Below, one piece after another: positions 1-8,567 of a stretch of 64,000 nucleotides of DNA. The stretch covers positions 4,340,001 to 4,404,000 of the forward strand of contig CP119311.1 in assembly GCA_029202545.1 (NCBI GenBank). Direction: 5' to 3'. Within the stretch, counting starts at the first letter, position 1, and the number at the start of each line of letters is the position of its first letter. The DNA comes from Candidatus Pseudobacter hemicellulosilyticus. Its GTDB lineage: Bacteria; Bacteroidota; Bacteroidia; Chitinophagales; Chitinophagaceae. The notes below the pieces were generated by a model, which ran no database searches, was not told the DNA's origin, and saw nothing but the letters and a program-made list of their open reading frames with translations. A program made the translations under genes and the position numbers.

Positions 1-373
1 TGATGGTATTGACCGAACCGGTATTGGTAATGCGCTGCTTCTTCCCAAAACCTACTACTATCACATCTTCCATGGAGCCGCGACTGGTCTGCAATACTAT
101 CTCAATACTGTTGCTGCTGCCAATGCTCACTTCCTGGGTAACGTATCCTACGTAGGAGACAATCAAAGTGTTTGACTTGCCGCGCAGGGTGAGGCGGAAA
201 CGCCCGTCCGTTCCGGCGGAAGTACCATTGGACGCTACATCCTTTTCAGTAATGCTGGCATTGGCAACGGGGCCGTTATCGTCTTTTACGATGCCGGTGA
301 TCATGCGCTGTGCAAAGGAGAACGCCGGCAGCAGGAGGATCGTAAAAAGGAGCCCTATCGTTATCTTATTCAT
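1..373 (-). CDS. SusC/RagA-type TonB-dependent receptor, N-terminal part (runs off window)
   Basis: Outer-membrane receptor that imports oligosaccharides using TonB energy. Only the first 124 codons are inside the window. The reverse strand from the ATG at 373 reads a signal peptide (MNKITIGLLF... to FSFAQ). A carboxypeptidase-regulatory-like beta-sandwich follows (TGIVKDDNGPVANASI...), then the start of the plug with the typical VIVVGFGKKQR segment. It lies 23 bp downstream of the SusD stop at 397, in the same direction, so it continues the same operon; a SusD partner would be expected outside the window. No STN domain is present between the signal peptide and the beta-sandwich. Family assignment is firm; substrate is unknown. 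Confidence 0.9.
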   Translation of the reverse strand, partial: MNKITIGLLFTILLLPAFSFAQRMITGIVKDDNGPVANASITEKDVASNGTSAGTDGRFRLTLRGKSNTLIVSYVGYVTQEVSIGSSNSIEIVLQTSRGSMEDVIVVGFGKKQRITNTGSVNTI

Positions 374-396
374 ATAGGTCAATTAGTAGTGGTAGT

Positions 397-2103
397 TTAT
401 TCCCAGCCGGGGTTTTGTTTCATGTTGGGGTTTTTAGCCACCTCATCATATTGCACCGGGTAGAGATACATAGCGGGCGCTTTGAAGGCAGCCTTCAGCA
501 CCTCTATCCTGGTATAGGTCCTGTTCCCGCTGCTGGATATATTGATACGCATGCCGTGCAGGGGTTGGTTCATGACCTGTTCTGCTATCTTCCAGCGGCG
601 GATATCCCAGAAACGCTGTTCCTCGAAGGCCATTTCCACGCGCCTTTCGCTGCGGATCAGTTCCCGCATCTCTTCTTTGGTAAGGCCCGCTTTCAGCTGG
701 TAGGGGTTGAGGCCCGCCCGCTGGCGGATGGCTTCAAGGACATGGTATACTTCCTGCACGGGACCGGCAAATTCATTCTGTGCTTCGGCATAGTTGAGCA
801 GCACTTCTGCATAACGGAAGAGGATCACATCATGCGGGATATCAGAATAGTTGGTCTGGCTTTCGTATTCGCCCATGAACTTGCGCATATAGTAACCGCT
901 GCGTGTTTGCGGTGCATTGGTATTGGGTTTGTCCAGCCCGCCTTCAAAGGTCTGTATGCTCCTGTTGAGCCATTGCGCCCCATTGTAAAAAATGGTATAG
1001 GTAAGGCGTGGATCACGGTTGGCATAGGGGAAGTTGTCATCATAGCCGGAGGCGGCGTCAGTGATGGGCAGCCCGTTGAGCATGGGAAAGGCATCCACCA
1101 GCTCCTGGGTGGGGCTGGTCCTGCCGGTAGCGGTGGCGGAAGAATAACCCACAGGGCCATTGTTGGATTCCACGTTCTTGGTGGGACCACCCACTTTGGC
1201 AAAGATCACTTCTGTATTGCCCTTGCTGATAAAGATCTTTTTGAAATCGCTGCCCAGGGAAAATTTGCCATAACTGATCAGCGCCTGGGCGGCTTCAGCG
1301 GCCAGTCGCCACCTGTCTGCATTATAGCTGGTATAACCTGTGAGCGGGTTACTGGCCTCAATATTACCACCGTTGTACAGGGGGCTGGCGGCATAGAGCA
1401 GGGTCCTGGCTTTGAGGGCCAGGGCTGCACCTTTAGTAACATACCCATACTGGGAGGACGCGATGGGATCCAGCCAGAGACTGTCAGCGGCTTTGTTGCA
1501 TTCGGAAACAATATAGTTCACAGTCTCTTCAAAACTGTTCCGGGGCAGGCGGACATCATCATTGACCTCGCGGACAAGATCGCCCATGAGGGGAACGCCG
1601 CCATAGCGTTTCAGCAGTTCAAAATAGGCCAGTGCGCGGATAAACCTCGCTTCGCCGCGCCAGGCTTTTTTGGCGGAGCTGCCGTCGGCCATTTTGATAC
1701 TGAGGGGCACCGCATCAAACTTGTTGAGGAAGATGCTGGTCTTCCGGATAGTACTATAGCTGGCGCCCCAGCGGTCTTCCGGGTTATTGGTGGAAGTATA
1801 GCTGCCCGTGGCCAGCCGCTGTACAGCGGTGGTGCCGGACACGGAGGAAATGGCATCATCGGTGGCGGCGTCCAGGAGATCGCTGCTCACCCGGTTATAT
1901 CCTTCGGGCAGTGTGGAATAGATCTCTGCCAGGAAACCTCTTGCCTTGGTGCCCAGGGAATCCTGTTTGTCCCATACATATTCTTCGGTGTATTGCTCCA
2001 GCGGCACATCTTCCCAGGTCTTTTTACAACCTGTGGCGGCGGCCAGCAGCAGCAGGATCGCTGCTACTGACCTGAGTGATTTTGTTGTATTGTGGCAAAC
2101 CAT
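397..2103 (-). CDS. SusD/RagB-family surface glycan-binding lipoprotein
   Basis: SusD-like proteins sit as a lid on their SusC receptor and capture glycan at the cell surface. This 568-residue protein has a lipoprotein signal (AAATGC, Cys26), the N-terminal SusD-like helical region, and the C-terminal RagB/SusD block ending with YAEAQNEF, IRQRAGL, RRVEMAFEEQRFWDIRRW and a terminal NPNMKQNPGWE. The gene starts 12 bp after the stop of the SusC at 2116-5256, which makes that SusC its partner. Length is normal for the family. The bound glycan cannot be read from sequence. Confidence 0.93.
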   Translation of the reverse strand: MVCHNTTKSLRSVAAILLLLAAATGCKKTWEDVPLEQYTEEYVWDKQDSLGTKARGFLAEIYSTLPEGYNRVSSDLLDAATDDAISSVSGTTAVQRLATGSYTSTNNPEDRWGASYSTIRKTSIFLNKFDAVPLSIKMADGSSAKKAWRGEARFIRALAYFELLKRYGGVPLMGDLVREVNDDVRLPRNSFEETVNYIVSECNKAADSLWLDPIASSQYGYVTKGAALALKARTLLYAASPLYNGGNIEASNPLTGYTSYNADRWRLAAEAAQALISYGKFSLGSDFKKIFISKGNTEVIFAKVGGPTKNVESNNGPVGYSSATATGRTSPTQELVDAFPMLNGLPITDAASGYDDNFPYANRDPRLTYTIFYNGAQWLNRSIQTFEGGLDKPNTNAPQTRSGYYMRKFMGEYESQTNYSDIPHDVILFRYAEVLLNYAEAQNEFAGPVQEVYHVLEAIRQRAGLNPYQLKAGLTKEEMRELIRSERRVEMAFEEQRFWDIRRWKIAEQVMNQPLHGMRINISSSGNRTYTRIEVLKAAFKAPAMYLYPVQYDEVAKNPNMKQNPGWE

Positions 2104-2115
2104 AGTTCGTTGTTC

Positions 2116-5100
2116 TTATAATTTGATATTGATACCGGTATTGATCACTTTCTGCATGGGGTATTCCTTGCCGCTGACTTCGGGATCGCCGCGTTCAAAC
2201 TCAGCCCAGGTGGCCAGGTTCTGTGCGTTGACAAAGATGCGTACGCTGCCCAGGCGGAGCCGTTGGGTCAGGCTGTAGGGCAGGGCATAACCCAGCTCTA
2301 TATTCTTGAGGCGGATATAATCCCCCGAGTGCTGCCAGAAACTGGTACTCTGCACATGGTTGTTGCTGTTGAAGCCGTAGGTCAGCCGGGGATAGGTGGC
2401 GGTAGCGGCATTCTCCGGCGTCCAGCGGCCCAGGTGGTGATTGTAGAGGTTGCCGTTCAGGTTCATGGTGTTGAACTCAAACTCGGTTTCCCAGGAGTTG
2501 AGGTACTGTACGCGGTTCTGCACGCCCTGGAAGAGGACGCTGAAGCTAAAGCCTTTGTAGTTGAAGCCACCGGAAATACCATAGAAGAACAGGGGTTTGT
2601 TGCCGTCCAGGTTGGTTTCATCAAACTGGTCAATGATGCCATCGCCGTTGAGGTCGCGGTATTTGATATCCCCGGGTTGCAGGGTGTAACCGGATACGGT
2701 GGCGGCGGTAGCTGCTTCCTGCTGGGTCTGGATCAGGCCCTCGGCAATATATCCGAAATTGGCGCCTACACGCTGACCGGTCCTTTCATTCCAGCTGTAG
2801 CGGCGGCCTATTTCATCCATGAACAGGATCTTTGAATTGGAGAAGCTGCCATTGGCGCTGATATAGTAGTTGAAGTCGCGGATATTGTCCTGCCAGGTGG
2901 CGGACAGCTCCGTGCCGGTAAAGCGGTTCTTGCCGATATTCTCCAGCGGGTAGCTGTTGCCGATGAGGGCAATGCTGCTGCCGCGGTACTGCATCAGGTC
3001 GTAGTAACTGTCCCGGTAATAGTCGGCTGACAGGGAGAGGCGGTTGCGCAGCACGGCAATGTCCAGCCCGATATTGAGCTTATGTGCTTTTTCGGGTTCG
3101 GCATCCACATTGACCAGGGGCCGTTCATATACGCCATTGAGGGCGGTGTGGGTAACGCCATAGCCATAGGGCAGGAACTGGTCCTGGTAGGCGGGGCGCC
3201 AGATGAAATAACCTACGTTGGCATTGCCTGTTTGTCCGTAATTGATACGCCATTTAAACGTATTGAGCCAGGGCAGGTTGTCCTTCACAAGATCTTCCTG
3301 CGCCATATTCCAGCCGAGACCGGCGGCATAAAAAGCATAGAAGCGGTTGCCCGGCCGGAAACGGTCATAGCCGCTGTAGGTAAGGGCTGCTTCGGCCATA
3401 TACTTTTCGGCAAAGTTCCAGGACAGCTTGCCGGCCATATTGGTGGTCTTGGAGGGGAGATCGAAGTTATAGGTGGTTTGCAGCTGATCAAAGAGGGCCA
3501 CGGCTTCCAGCTGGTGGCCGCTTATCCGCTTTGTATAGCCCAGCTGGGCCTGGTAGAACCAGGCGTTGCCGCTGGAGGTAATGGCAAAATCATTTTTCTG
3601 GTCGGAGATCTCGCCGTAGCGGGCATAGCTGGTATCAGCCCCGCTGACACTCATTTTGAAGACGGGTGTTTTTTTGCTGCGGTTGATGATGGAAGAGGTC
3701 AGCACGGAAACATTGGCCTTTCCTTTGAACCACATACCGGGCACGTAATTGTCCAGCTTATAGGTAATGTCCACGGTAGACAGCAGTTCCTTGTCATTGT
3801 TGGTGATATAACCGGAATTGGCCAGGTCGGCAAAGAGGTTGGCGGTATAATTGGTAGCGCCGCCAAAAGAGCCATTGGGGTTATAGATAGGATAAGCGTT
3901 GTTGGGCACCACCAGCATGCGCTGGTAGAGGTTGCTGTAACCGGCGCCCGGCTGGTTGCCATCCTGTATACGGCCGAATATCTGCAGGGCGATATTGAGA
4001 TTCTTGTTGAGGTCTACATCTACTTTGGTATTGATGAGGTAGCGTTTCATGTTCAGCAGGGTGCTGTAGGAATTCTGTCCACCTTCTTTGAACAGGCCCT
4101 GCTGGTCGGTATAGTTCAGGTTCACCAGGTAACGGGCCACGGGCGAGCCGCCGGTGACATTCAGGGAATAGCGGCTGAGCATGGAATTCTTGTTGAGCAG
4201 CTCATCCTGCCAGTTCACGTTGGGATAGAGATAGGGATCCTTATTGGTCCTGTATCCATCAATCTGTTCTTTGGTATAGATGGGGGAGCTGCCGCCATTG
4301 ATCAGGGCCTCGTTCACCAGGTAAGCATATTGCCAGGCGGGCAGGGGATCCAGCAGGCCCAGCGGCGTTTGTACACCGGTCTGGGCGGTGAGGGAGATCT
4401 GCGGCGCTCCCTGAACAGGCTTTTTGGTGGTGACCAGTAATACGCCTTTGGAGCTGCGCTGTCCCAGCAGGACACTGGAAAGGGCATCTTTCTGTACAGA
4501 GATGGACTCAATGGTTTCCGGGTCCAGGGCAAAGATATCCCGCTGGATGCCGTCAATGATGGTCACGGGCGACTGACCCCGCAATGCCAGGCTGATCTCA
4601 TTATTATCAGTAGAGCCGGAAGTGCCTACCAGGGAGGCGTTGGGGATATCAAACAGCAGCTCACCGGAAGTGATGCTGGCGGAAGCTAGTGCGCCCCAGC
4701 CACTGCTTTGTTTGGTATACAATCCTGCCAGCCGGCCCGGTAATGCATAGGCATAGAGGGAGCCGGGTGTTGTGGTCAGTTGCTCATTATAGATAGTGGA
4801 AGTGGCGCCGATGGCTGTTTTAACAGCCTTCTCGCCGTAGAGGACTTTCATTTTTCCGTCCGGCCTTCTGCTGATATCAATAAGTGTATCACTGATACTG
4901 GCAGCGGGCGTACCTGTCATGGGCAGCGGTCTGGCAGCCAGGCGGATGCTGAGTTCCCTGTCTGTACTGGCTTTGGCCTCAGCCACCAGGAAAGCCGGGT
5001 GGGTGATAACAAGGGTATTGCCTTTGGATGCCCGGAGGCTGAAACTGCCATTGGCGTCTGTGAGGGTAAAGCTCCCGGCCTGCTGATCAGTGATGCGGGC

Positions 5101-5256
5101 GCCGGCCAGCGGATGCCCGTAGTTGTCCAGCACCCTGCCTGTTACCTGGTTGGCGCCGGCAGCGGTGTTGCTGTCCTGTGCCCGGGTGACCGCGGGCAGC
5201 AGCAGCAGCGCGCAGCACCCAACCGTTAATAAGATTCTACAATACCTGGCAAACAT
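2116..5256 (-). CDS. SusC/RagA-type TonB-dependent receptor
   Basis: Outer-membrane oligosaccharide importer of 1046 residues. It has a signal peptide ending near VTRAQ, a carboxypeptidase-regulatory-like domain (about 37-108), a plug with an SVQKDALSSVLLGQRSSKGVLLVTTKK segment at roughly 250-280, and a 22-strand barrel. The plug is divergent from the other SusC proteins here: the usual NEVVVVGYG box is replaced by a stretch around MKVLYGEKAVKTAIGAT. It pairs with the SusD 12 bp downstream and is preceded by the DUF4961-like gene, 54 bp away. Two SusC genes on either side of a SusD (this one and the one at 1-373) suggest a tandem of SusCD pairs. Substrate unknown. Confidence 0.93.
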   Translation of the reverse strand: MFARYCRILLTVGCCALLLLPAVTRAQDSNTAAGANQVTGRVLDNYGHPLAGARITDQQAGSFTLTDANGSFSLRASKGNTLVITHPAFLVAEAKASTDRELSIRLAARPLPMTGTPAASISDTLIDISRRPDGKMKVLYGEKAVKTAIGATSTIYNEQLTTTPGSLYAYALPGRLAGLYTKQSSGWGALASASITSGELLFDIPNASLVGTSGSTDNNEISLALRGQSPVTIIDGIQRDIFALDPETIESISVQKDALSSVLLGQRSSKGVLLVTTKKPVQGAPQISLTAQTGVQTPLGLLDPLPAWQYAYLVNEALINGGSSPIYTKEQIDGYRTNKDPYLYPNVNWQDELLNKNSMLSRYSLNVTGGSPVARYLVNLNYTDQQGLFKEGGQNSYSTLLNMKRYLINTKVDVDLNKNLNIALQIFGRIQDGNQPGAGYSNLYQRMLVVPNNAYPIYNPNGSFGGATNYTANLFADLANSGYITNNDKELLSTVDITYKLDNYVPGMWFKGKANVSVLTSSIINRSKKTPVFKMSVSGADTSYARYGEISDQKNDFAITSSGNAWFYQAQLGYTKRISGHQLEAVALFDQLQTTYNFDLPSKTTNMAGKLSWNFAEKYMAEAALTYSGYDRFRPGNRFYAFYAAGLGWNMAQEDLVKDNLPWLNTFKWRINYGQTGNANVGYFIWRPAYQDQFLPYGYGVTHTALNGVYERPLVNVDAEPEKAHKLNIGLDIAVLRNRLSLSADYYRDSYYDLMQYRGSSIALIGNSYPLENIGKNRFTGTELSATWQDNIRDFNYYISANGSFSNSKILFMDEIGRRYSWNERTGQRVGANFGYIAEGLIQTQQEAATAATVSGYTLQPGDIKYRDLNGDGIIDQFDETNLDGNKPLFFYGISGGFNYKGFSFSVLFQGVQNRVQYLNSWETEFEFNTMNLNGNLYNHHLGRWTPENAATATYPRLTYGFNSNNHVQSTSFWQHSGDYIRLKNIELGYALPYSLTQRLRLGSVRIFVNAQNLATWAEFERGDPEVSGKEYPMQKVINTGINIKL

Positions 5257-5310
5257 ATTTGTTGTTTTATCGGATCTGATGATTGTTAAGAAGGAAGTCG
5301 CCGGCTGGCA

Positions 5311-6282
5311 TTAGCGGCAGCCGAACCGGAAACTGAAAGGATCGCCGGTATCACCCTGCTTCAGCACTTTGATGGTGCCGGTAGCATCGGTGTAATAGAA
5401 TTCCAGCCTTTCCAGCTGCTGGTTATCCTGCAGGTTGAAATACTGGCGGGGCCAGATATCCAGCTGCCATTTCTGGCCGCCGATGGACGTCAGGGAAGAA
5501 GCTGCGGCCTGGCTGCATACTTCAATAACTTCATTATTGGTGGTATAGGCTTTAGCGCAGAGGTATACGGCCTGGGCGCCGCTGAGGCCGGTGGTAATGG
5601 CGTCCTCATCAAATTTGAAAGTGATGATATCATTATCTGTGGCTGAGGAAGGCTGCACATTGCTGATCTGCGGGCTGCAGAAATCGATCAGCTCGCCTTC
5701 GCCATCCGTTACTTCAAAACAATCGGAGAACCATTTGCCATAGAATTTAGGTTCGCTCAGTTCCATCATACTGGAGGCGCTGAAATAACCGAGCTTGACG
5801 CGGAGGTTTTCCGGTCCCACTTTTACTTTGATGGTCACATTGGCATTGATCTCGGGGAGGTCGCTCATGTCATAGGCCTTGTCCGACTGGAACACGATCC
5901 ATTCCAGGTCGTTGATATAGTTACCGCCGATGCCGATCCTTTGCTGGATGGCTTCCGCCCAGACCTCGCTGGAACCGCGGGGCGTGGCATTGGCGGCCAC
6001 CGGGCTCATGGTGCCATTCCCATTGTTACTGGTATAATACATGCGCATATTGTTGCGGGCATTCCAGCTGGTAGGGCAGAGGAAGCCGATAATGAGGCGC
6101 GATTGGGGATGATCATAATAAGGGTCCATCCAGGCTTTCACCACTACGGTCAGGGTATCACCGGCTTTTACAGACGAGGGCTGCTCCAGGCCGCGGATCT
6201 CGATACAGGCGGCCACTACCAGGGTGATCACCAGCATCAGCAGGAAAATATGCAGTCGTTTTATTTTGGGCAATCGTTTCAT
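5311..6282 (-). CDS. SusCD-associated lipoprotein, DUF4961-like
   Basis: Probable outer-membrane lipoprotein of 323 residues accessory to the SusCD genes around it. The N-terminus is basic and hydrophobic and ends in a lipobox (VVAAC, Cys26). The rest is beta-rich, with two Ig-like portions: about 30-200 (GDTLTVVVKAWMDPY...) and 205-323 (ISNVQPSSATDNDIITFKFDED...), the second ending in FSFRFGCR. It resembles the DUF4961 family, which I recall occurring beside DUF5004 and SusCD genes in Bacteroidota; I could not run a profile search. The gap to the DUF5004-like gene upstream is 18 bp. Surface glycan binding is a guess from context. Confidence 0.7.
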   Translation of the reverse strand: MKRLPKIKRLHIFLLMLVITLVVAACIEIRGLEQPSSVKAGDTLTVVVKAWMDPYYDHPQSRLIIGFLCPTSWNARNNMRMYYTSNNGNGTMSPVAANATPRGSSEVWAEAIQQRIGIGGNYINDLEWIVFQSDKAYDMSDLPEINANVTIKVKVGPENLRVKLGYFSASSMMELSEPKFYGKWFSDCFEVTDGEGELIDFCSPQISNVQPSSATDNDIITFKFDEDAITTGLSGAQAVYLCAKAYTTNNEVIEVCSQAAASSLTSIGGQKWQLDIWPRQYFNLQDNQQLERLEFYYTDATGTIKVLKQGDTGDPFSFRFGCR

Positions 6283-6300
6283 GTCGATGTATTTATACTG

Positions 6301-6735
6301 TTAGGGCAAAGGCTCCAGGGTGTATTCGTATTTGGTGGACTGGCAGCCGGGGCTGAAACTGATGACCAGGCTGCGGTTCCCTTTAGAGACCGGGTAACGG
6401 AACGTAGGTTTGACGGGCGTTCCGCCTTCAGGCTGGAAGGTCAGCTCCATTGGATACTGCGGGTCGTCAAAACGCCATTTGCCATTTTTGCTGACCACAA
6501 AAGGAACAGGGCTGGTGATAGTGTAGGCGCTATCCTGGAAATTGATGCGGAAGCTGGAAAAGTTGAATCTTTCGGTCAGGTCTTCACTGTTGCGCAGGAC
6601 TTTCACAATGCGCCAGCTGCCGGTGAGCGGCTTACCTGCTTCGGTAAATTTCTTTTCCTTTTCTTTTACGCAGGCCACCAGCACCAGCATCATCACTGCC
6701 AGGCCTGTCAGCAGGCTATAGGTCCATTTTTTCAT
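6301..6735 (-). CDS. Small lipoprotein, DUF5004-like
   Basis: A 144-residue lipoprotein: MKKWTYSLLTG..., lipobox LVAC (Cys22), then a lipocalin-like beta-rich domain beginning LTGSWRIVKVLRN and containing GKWRF near the middle. The layout matches DUF5004/lipocalin-like proteins seen next to SusCD genes. I chose the ATG at 6735 rather than one 27 bases upstream. It removes an overlap with the SusD stop at 6756 and puts the basic residues and hydrophobic core of the signal peptide directly at the N-terminus. Role unknown; it probably works with the DUF4961-like protein encoded next to it. Confidence 0.7.
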   Translation of the reverse strand: MKKWTYSLLTGLAVMMLVLVACVKEKEKKFTEAGKPLTGSWRIVKVLRNSEDLTERFNFSSFRINFQDSAYTITSPVPFVVSKNGKWRFDDPQYPMELTFQPEGGTPVKPTFRYPVSKGNRSLVISFSPGCQSTKYEYTLEPLP

Positions 6736-6755
6736 GGTGATATCTTTAAGAGGGT

Positions 6756-8450
6756 TTACCAACCGGGGTTTTGAAGCATTTCGGGTGATTTGGACAGCTC
6801 GCTCTGCGGCATGGGCCAGAGGTACATGGCGTCACGGAATACGCGCTGCCGTACGTTGACAGTCTCATAGGTATAGGTACTGCCGCTCCGGGTGATCTGG
6901 GTGCCGTGTACCATTTTGGCTTCTGTCTGTGCGGCGATCTTCCAGCGGCGTACATCCCAGAAACGATGTTCTTCAAAAGCCAGCTCTATGCGGCGTTCCT
7001 CCCGGATCACGGTGCGCAGCTGTTCTTTGGTGAGGCCGGCAGTCAGCTGGTAAGGATCCAGGCCAGCCCGCTTGCGGATGGCTTCCACTGCGCCGTATAC
7101 GGCTTCGGAAGGTCCTTCGTATTCATTCAGCGCTTCTGCATAGTTGAGCAGGATCTCGGCATAGCGGATCAGCGGAAAACAGCGCTCTGTTTCTGTGAAA
7201 TTGTTGGGCACCACATCATCCTGCAGCATTTTATTGATGTAGTAGCCGGTGGACGTGCCTACATAGATGCCGTCCTGCGGTTGTCCCACATAGGTATAGA
7301 CCGCTTGTTTGGGACCGCCGCTGATCCAGATCATGGATTCATTATGGATAATGGAATAGTCAAAGCGGGGATCACGGTTCAGGTAAGGATGTGTGGGATC
7401 ATATCCTGAGCCGGAGGCGGTGATGGCCTTGCCATTGCGCATGGGAAAGGCATCCGCCATTTCTTTGGTGGCGGTGGCGCCATCGGCGGCGCCGCGGCTG
7501 GGTGGCAGCCACCTGCCTTCCAGTTCCCGGTTCTTGGAACGCATGCCCTGCAGGATAAACTCATCATTCTTACGCAGGGTGAACAGCTTATAAAAGCCAT
7601 AGCCCGGCGCGGTAGTGTTGTCCTCGTTCAGCTTATAGAGGTTCATGTCTATCACGGCTTTGGCGGCATCGGCCGCCAGTTTCCAGCGACTGGCATCTGC
7701 CGTGGCATAACCGGTAACGGAACGCAGCGGCTCGCCGGTAGCTATCTGCTCACCATTGAACAGGGGACTGGCCGCATACAGCAGCACCCGGGCTTTCAGG
7801 GCACGGGCGGCGCCGGCCGTAATGCGGCCGTGGTTATTGGCAAACTGGGTATTGAGCAGGTCAGGTATGGCAATATCCAGCTCCGATACTATATAATTGA
7901 TACAGTCCTCAAAACTGCGGCGTTCCACCTGTATGGGTGTTTCCCCGGAATAGATGCTATCGCCTACCAGGGCTACGCCACCATAGTGCCGCACCATGTT
8001 GAAATAATACCAGGCCCGGAGAAAACGGGCCTCTGCTTTGGCCGTCACCTTCAGGGAAGGTGTTAATGGCGATATCGGCAGGTTTTTAAAGAACCTATTC
8101 ACCCGCCTGATATTGGTGTAGGAGGTGTTCCAGGGATCCGCCGTTACGCCCACATTGGCATTGATAGAACCCACCGCCCACTGGATAAAGGCGCTGTTGC
8201 TGTTGGTGCCGGGGCCTTCCGCTTCATCACAGGCGGATTCCAGGCCGGCATCGCCAAAGCGGTACGGGTTGAAGCTATAACTGATGTCAGCATAGATGCC
8301 CGTCAGGAAATCCATGGTACGGGCACTGTCAGAGAATACGGTCTTTTCGTTGAGATCGGTGTTTACTGTCTTGTCGAGGAAGTCTCCTTTGTTACAGGCA
8401 ATCGTTAAAATGAGGAGCGCAAGCGGGACAGGGAATTTCTTTGTTGTCAT
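6756..8450 (-). CDS. SusD/RagB-family lipoprotein without an upstream SusC
   Basis: Glycan-binding lipoprotein of 564 residues. Lipobox is TIAC (Cys19). The C-terminal half carries the RagB/SusD signature (LLNYAEALNEYEG, IRKRAGLDPYQL, RRIELAFEEHRFWDVRRW, terminal MLQNPGW). It is about as similar to the SusD at 397-2103 as paralogues within one locus usually are. The start is the ATG at 8450; a TTG two codons upstream is possible but less likely. Unusually it is the first gene after a terminator, with no SusC before it; the nearest SusC on this strand is three genes downstream. Confidence 0.92.
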   Translation of the reverse strand: MTTKKFPVPLALLILTIACNKGDFLDKTVNTDLNEKTVFSDSARTMDFLTGIYADISYSFNPYRFGDAGLESACDEAEGPGTNSNSAFIQWAVGSINANVGVTADPWNTSYTNIRRVNRFFKNLPISPLTPSLKVTAKAEARFLRAWYYFNMVRHYGGVALVGDSIYSGETPIQVERRSFEDCINYIVSELDIAIPDLLNTQFANNHGRITAGAARALKARVLLYAASPLFNGEQIATGEPLRSVTGYATADASRWKLAADAAKAVIDMNLYKLNEDNTTAPGYGFYKLFTLRKNDEFILQGMRSKNRELEGRWLPPSRGAADGATATKEMADAFPMRNGKAITASGSGYDPTHPYLNRDPRFDYSIIHNESMIWISGGPKQAVYTYVGQPQDGIYVGTSTGYYINKMLQDDVVPNNFTETERCFPLIRYAEILLNYAEALNEYEGPSEAVYGAVEAIRKRAGLDPYQLTAGLTKEQLRTVIREERRIELAFEEHRFWDVRRWKIAAQTEAKMVHGTQITRSGSTYTYETVNVRQRVFRDAMYLWPMPQSELSKSPEMLQNPGW

Positions 8451-8506
8451 AAGCAAGCTATAATTCTTGCCTATAAGTCACCTGGTCCAAAAGGAACCGC
8501 TACTGG

Positions 8507-8548
8507 AAAAAGAAAAAGTCCATAAGCGCCCGCAGGCGCTTATGGACT
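8507..8548 (-). terminator. Rho-independent terminator after the GH2 gene
   Basis: Perfect 14-bp inverted repeat, AGTCCATAAGCGCC at 8517-8530 and its complement at 8535-8548, with a 4-base loop. On the minus strand it is followed by a T-rich tract (A-rich on plus, 8507-8517). It lies 19 bp past the GH2 stop and separates the FecR/GH92/GH2 operon from the SusD-first unit downstream. Confidence 0.88.
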
Positions 8549-8567
8549 GGTAATGGGTAAAGGTCAA

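Noticed and set aside
415..2070. Long open frame on the plus strand opposite a SusD gene
   Set aside because: The minus-strand frame encodes a full SusD with lipobox and family motifs; the plus frame is an antisense shadow with no recognisable domain.
3082..4440. 452-codon plus-strand open frame opposite SusC
   Set aside because: Antisense shadow of the SusC barrel; Gly/Val/Ile-rich translation without motifs.
8451..8506. Promoter for the SusD-first unit
   Set aside because: TTTTGG and TAGCTTGC stretches are present, but spacing and match to TTTG/TAnnTTTG are too poor to call.
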